A stretch of DNA of 64,000 bases, taken from assembly GCA_014898415.1 (NCBI GenBank), contig RCTD01000013.1, positions 682,001 through 746,000 on the forward strand. The letters are read 5' to 3'. Both the position numbers and the translations under genes were made by a program. This document shows, one piece after another, positions 61,346-64,000 of the stretch; the stretch's first letter is position 1; each line of letters begins with the position of its first letter. Source of the DNA: Stromatinia cepivora. Taxonomy: Eukaryota > Ascomycota > Leotiomycetes > Helotiales > Sclerotiniaceae. Under the pieces are notes generated by a model. The model did not search any database and had not been told where the DNA came from. It worked only from the letters and a program-made list of their open reading frames with translations.

Positions 61346-63435
61346 ATGTCTATGTACAATCATCGCGGTTTGGGTCCCGCCCCAGGTAGCGCTCGATTGA
61401 ATGAATTGCTGGATGGCATTCGCGCTGAATTCGATACTCAACAACGGGCAAGTGGGGAATATGAGCATAATAGTGAGTCGCACATCGAGATGGTTGAAAG
61501 GCTGATGAGGGATGGTGAATGACAGAATGTGGGAGGAATTCTTTAAAAACTCTGCCTCACCATGGTCGTGATCTTAGAGTCGGCGCGATGCTAACATGAC
61601 ATCTTTCTTAGTTGCACAGCAAATACAAGAGATGCAAATGGTCAGAGAGAAAGTCTATCAAATGGAACAAACACATCTGGCTTTGAAGCAAAAGTAGGGT
61701 TATTAATTCATATCAGAGAATATCAATTTCGCTAACATTTCAAGATATGATGAAGAGATTCAACGACTTCACCGCGAACTTGAGGCCAGAGGAGGTGCAT
61801 CTCGTCCACCCGCCATGGGTGGTCCACCACAACATGCTGCTCCATCTCAAGCACCACCAGCTATCGGACATGGTCCAAGTAACCTTTTTGGAGGTATAAT
61901 GGCTGGTCAAGCGTCTCAAGGAGGTCCAGGTCTTGCTCCTCCACCACAACAACAAGATGCGCAAGGTCCACTACCTCCACACGCTATGCCACAACCACAA
62001 CCAACCCTTCAAGGACCTCCACCAAGCCAACAAGGTCCTTTCCAAGGTGGTTATCCTCCACAAGGTCCACCACAAAATGGTCCATATGGTGCTCAACCTC
62101 CTCAATCAACCGCTTCTCCTGGTCCTGGCAAAGGAGGCCCACGTCAAAACCGTGGCCCTGGTGGCCCAGCAACTCCTCAAATGCCACAACAATTACCATA
62201 CAATAATGATCCTAGACAATCACCCCAAGTAGGTCACCCGTTAGCCGGTATCCCTCGAGGACCTCAATACCCTGTAGGTAATGTGGGAAACGCTTTGGCA
62301 GAATTGGACCTTGAACGCCTACCACCACAATATAAGAAAGTAGAAGCCGATTGGTTCGCAATTTTCAACCCAGATGTTCCAAAGATTCTTGACGTTGATC
62401 TTGTTCATACTCTCATTCACGAATCGGTTGTTTGTTGTGTCCGTTTCAGTCATGATGGAAAATTCGTCGCAACTGGTTGCAATAGATCTGCTCAAATCTA
62501 TGATGTTATCACCGGCAATAAAGTTTGTGTCCTTCAAGATGACTCTGTTGATGCTGTCGGAGATCTTTACATTAGAAGCGTGTGCTTTAGTCCCGATGGA
62601 AGATATCTCGCTACAGGTGCCGAGGATAAATTGATCCGAGTACGTTCTTCCTCTCTTATAATTTTTCACGTGCTAACTATAATTAGGTCTGGGATATTGC
62701 TACACGTACAATTAGAAATACTTTCTCAGGACACGAACAAGATATTTATTCATTAGATTTCGCGCGTGATGGTCGTACCATTGCTTCGGGAAGTGGTGAT
62801 CGTACTGTTCGCCTTTGGGATATTGAGGCTAGTCAAAACATTTTGACTCTTAGCATTGAAGATGGTGTTACCACTGTCGCTATTTCACCAGATACCAAGT
62901 ATGTCGCTGCTGGTTCTCTTGATAAGAGCGTTCGTGTTTGGGATGCCGCTACTGGATACTTGGTTGAAAGACTTGAAGGTCCAGATGGTCACAAAGACAG
63001 TGTTTATTCTGTTGCATTTGCACCAAATGGAAAAGATCTTGTTTCAGGAAGTTTGGATAAGACTATTAAGATGTGGGAGCTTGTCGCACCCAGAGGTGGT
63101 CACCCAAACACAGGTCCAAAGGGTGGAAGGTGTTTACGTACATTTGAAGGGCACAAGGTGAGATTTATTCATCTTTATATATTTGATATCCATGCTAATA
63201 AAAATAATAGGACTTTGTTCTTTCCGTTGCTCTCACTCCAGATGGAGCTTGGGTTCTTTCCGGATCAAAGGATAGAGGTGTTCAGTTCTGGGACCCAAGA
63301 ACTGGTAATACCCAACTTATGTTACAAGGTCATAAAAATTCTGTTATTTCAGTGGCACCAAGCCCTTCAGGTGGTTCTTTCGCTACTGGTTCGGGTGATA
63401 TGAGAGCGAGAATTTGGAGTTATAAGAACATCTAA
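61346..63435 (+). CDS. TUP1: Transcriptional co-repressor Tup1 (RcoA/TupA)
   Basis: The WD40 subunit of the Tup1-Cyc8(Ssn6) global co-repressor in the nucleus. Five exons, 61346-61472, 61612-61693, 61745-62639, 62687-63157 and 63211-63435, encode 599 residues exactly in frame. Residues 15-95 form the N-terminal helical tetramerisation domain that binds Cyc8 ([45 protein letters not shown]). Residues 100-250 are a Pro/Gln/Gly-rich linker. A DWFAIFNP block precedes a seven-bladed propeller; WD-like repeats can be read at [101 protein letters not shown] and [16 protein letters not shown]. The long leader with stacked repeats hints at complex regulation. Confidence 0.95.
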
Positions 63436-64000
63436 TAGATTGTGGATGAAGATTTGTGAAAAGGAAAGAAATTAAGAAAATGAAAATAATTGAATTTTAT
63501 TGAAACGAAAGGCAAAAGAAAAAAGATGCGGTGTTTTATTGAAGAAACTCTGCTCTGCATAACCTACGCAAAGCAAAGGCGAGGCGAGGCAATCAATGGC
63601 GTGCTTGGTATATTATATTCGGAGGATAGGAATTGAGTCAACAGGAAAGAAAGTCTGTATGTGAGATCTGATCAAATAATGATGAATTGATGGAAAAGTT
63701 ATTGGGAATAGCAAAGGCAATAGCAATAACAGATGCAATAGCAGAGGCAATTTATCAATCTTTTGAGGCTGGTGAGGGTGAGAGTTTTCTTATTTGGATG
63801 GTATTTGGATTTTGAATGTTGTATGGATGGATGGATGGATGGATGGATAGGTTTTTTTGTTTGTTGTGGATGGAGAATGAAGAAAGGGAGGGAAGGATAT
63901 GAAAGGTATGAAGGGTATGAAGGAGGGAAATGAATGAAATGAATGAAATGTTTGTTGATTGATGTTGAGATTGGTGGATGGGATGGTACGTAGATATGTA
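63436..64000. other. Region downstream of TUP1
   Basis: TUP1 3' UTR and flanking DNA. It contains GCAATAGCA-type repeats (63705-63750), an ATGG run (about 63823-63848) and GGTATGAAG/GAATGAAAT repeats to the end. No gene was seen. Confidence 0.5.

Overview
The window looks like nuclear DNA of a filamentous ascomycete, probably a leotiomycete of the Botrytis/Sclerotinia kind (inference, moderate to low confidence). The evidence is fungal genes split by 45-70 bp GT..AG introns, typical ascomycete orthologues (ERG3, TUP1/RcoA, TRS33, eL28, cytosolic MDH), and a very AT-rich transposon island whose repeats carry C-to-T and G-to-A changes on both strands, as expected from repeat-induced point mutation (RIP).

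Left flank (1-3369): the 3' end of an MFS sugar transporter, a convergent mitochondrial rhomboid protease whose catalytic histidine lies on a short second exon, and a 392-bp palindromic MITE-like element.

Centre (3370-40903): 37.5 kb that resolves into one old Ty3/gypsy chromovirus (family A, copy A1, minus strand, target-site duplication AATAT on both sides). It has been split by six direct insertions: a second copy of itself (A2), two copies of an 8.27-kb Ty1/copia element in opposite orientations (C1, C2), and three copies of a 1.68-kb non-autonomous LTR element (B1, B3, B4). A fourth B copy sits inside C2, and a 166-bp TG..CA element (D) sits inside the 3' LTR of C1. Nearly every junction has a 5-bp target-site duplication. 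Removing the inserts leaves 7,044 bp for A1, against 7,051 bp for A2. All pol frames are broken. Both copia copies carry, between RNase H and the 3' LTR, an antisense reading region for a lysine/serine-rich, multi-membrane-segment protein that I do not recognise. This is the most novel item in the window.

Right flank (40909-64000): ordinary gene-bearing DNA. In order: a small coiled-coil ORF and an unrecognised seven-exon C2H2-containing gene with one apparent 1-base frameshift (minus); TRS33 (plus); a small membrane-anchored DUF2015-like protein (minus); ribosomal protein eL28 (plus); cytosolic malate dehydrogenase (plus); sterol C5-desaturase ERG3 (minus); and the TUP1/RcoA co-repressor (plus). 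Each gene has its own promoter and there is no operon logic. Intergenic DNA holds microsatellites, among them a 23-G run, a hexamer array before MDH and stacked short repeats before TUP1. I saw no tRNA, rRNA or CRISPR.
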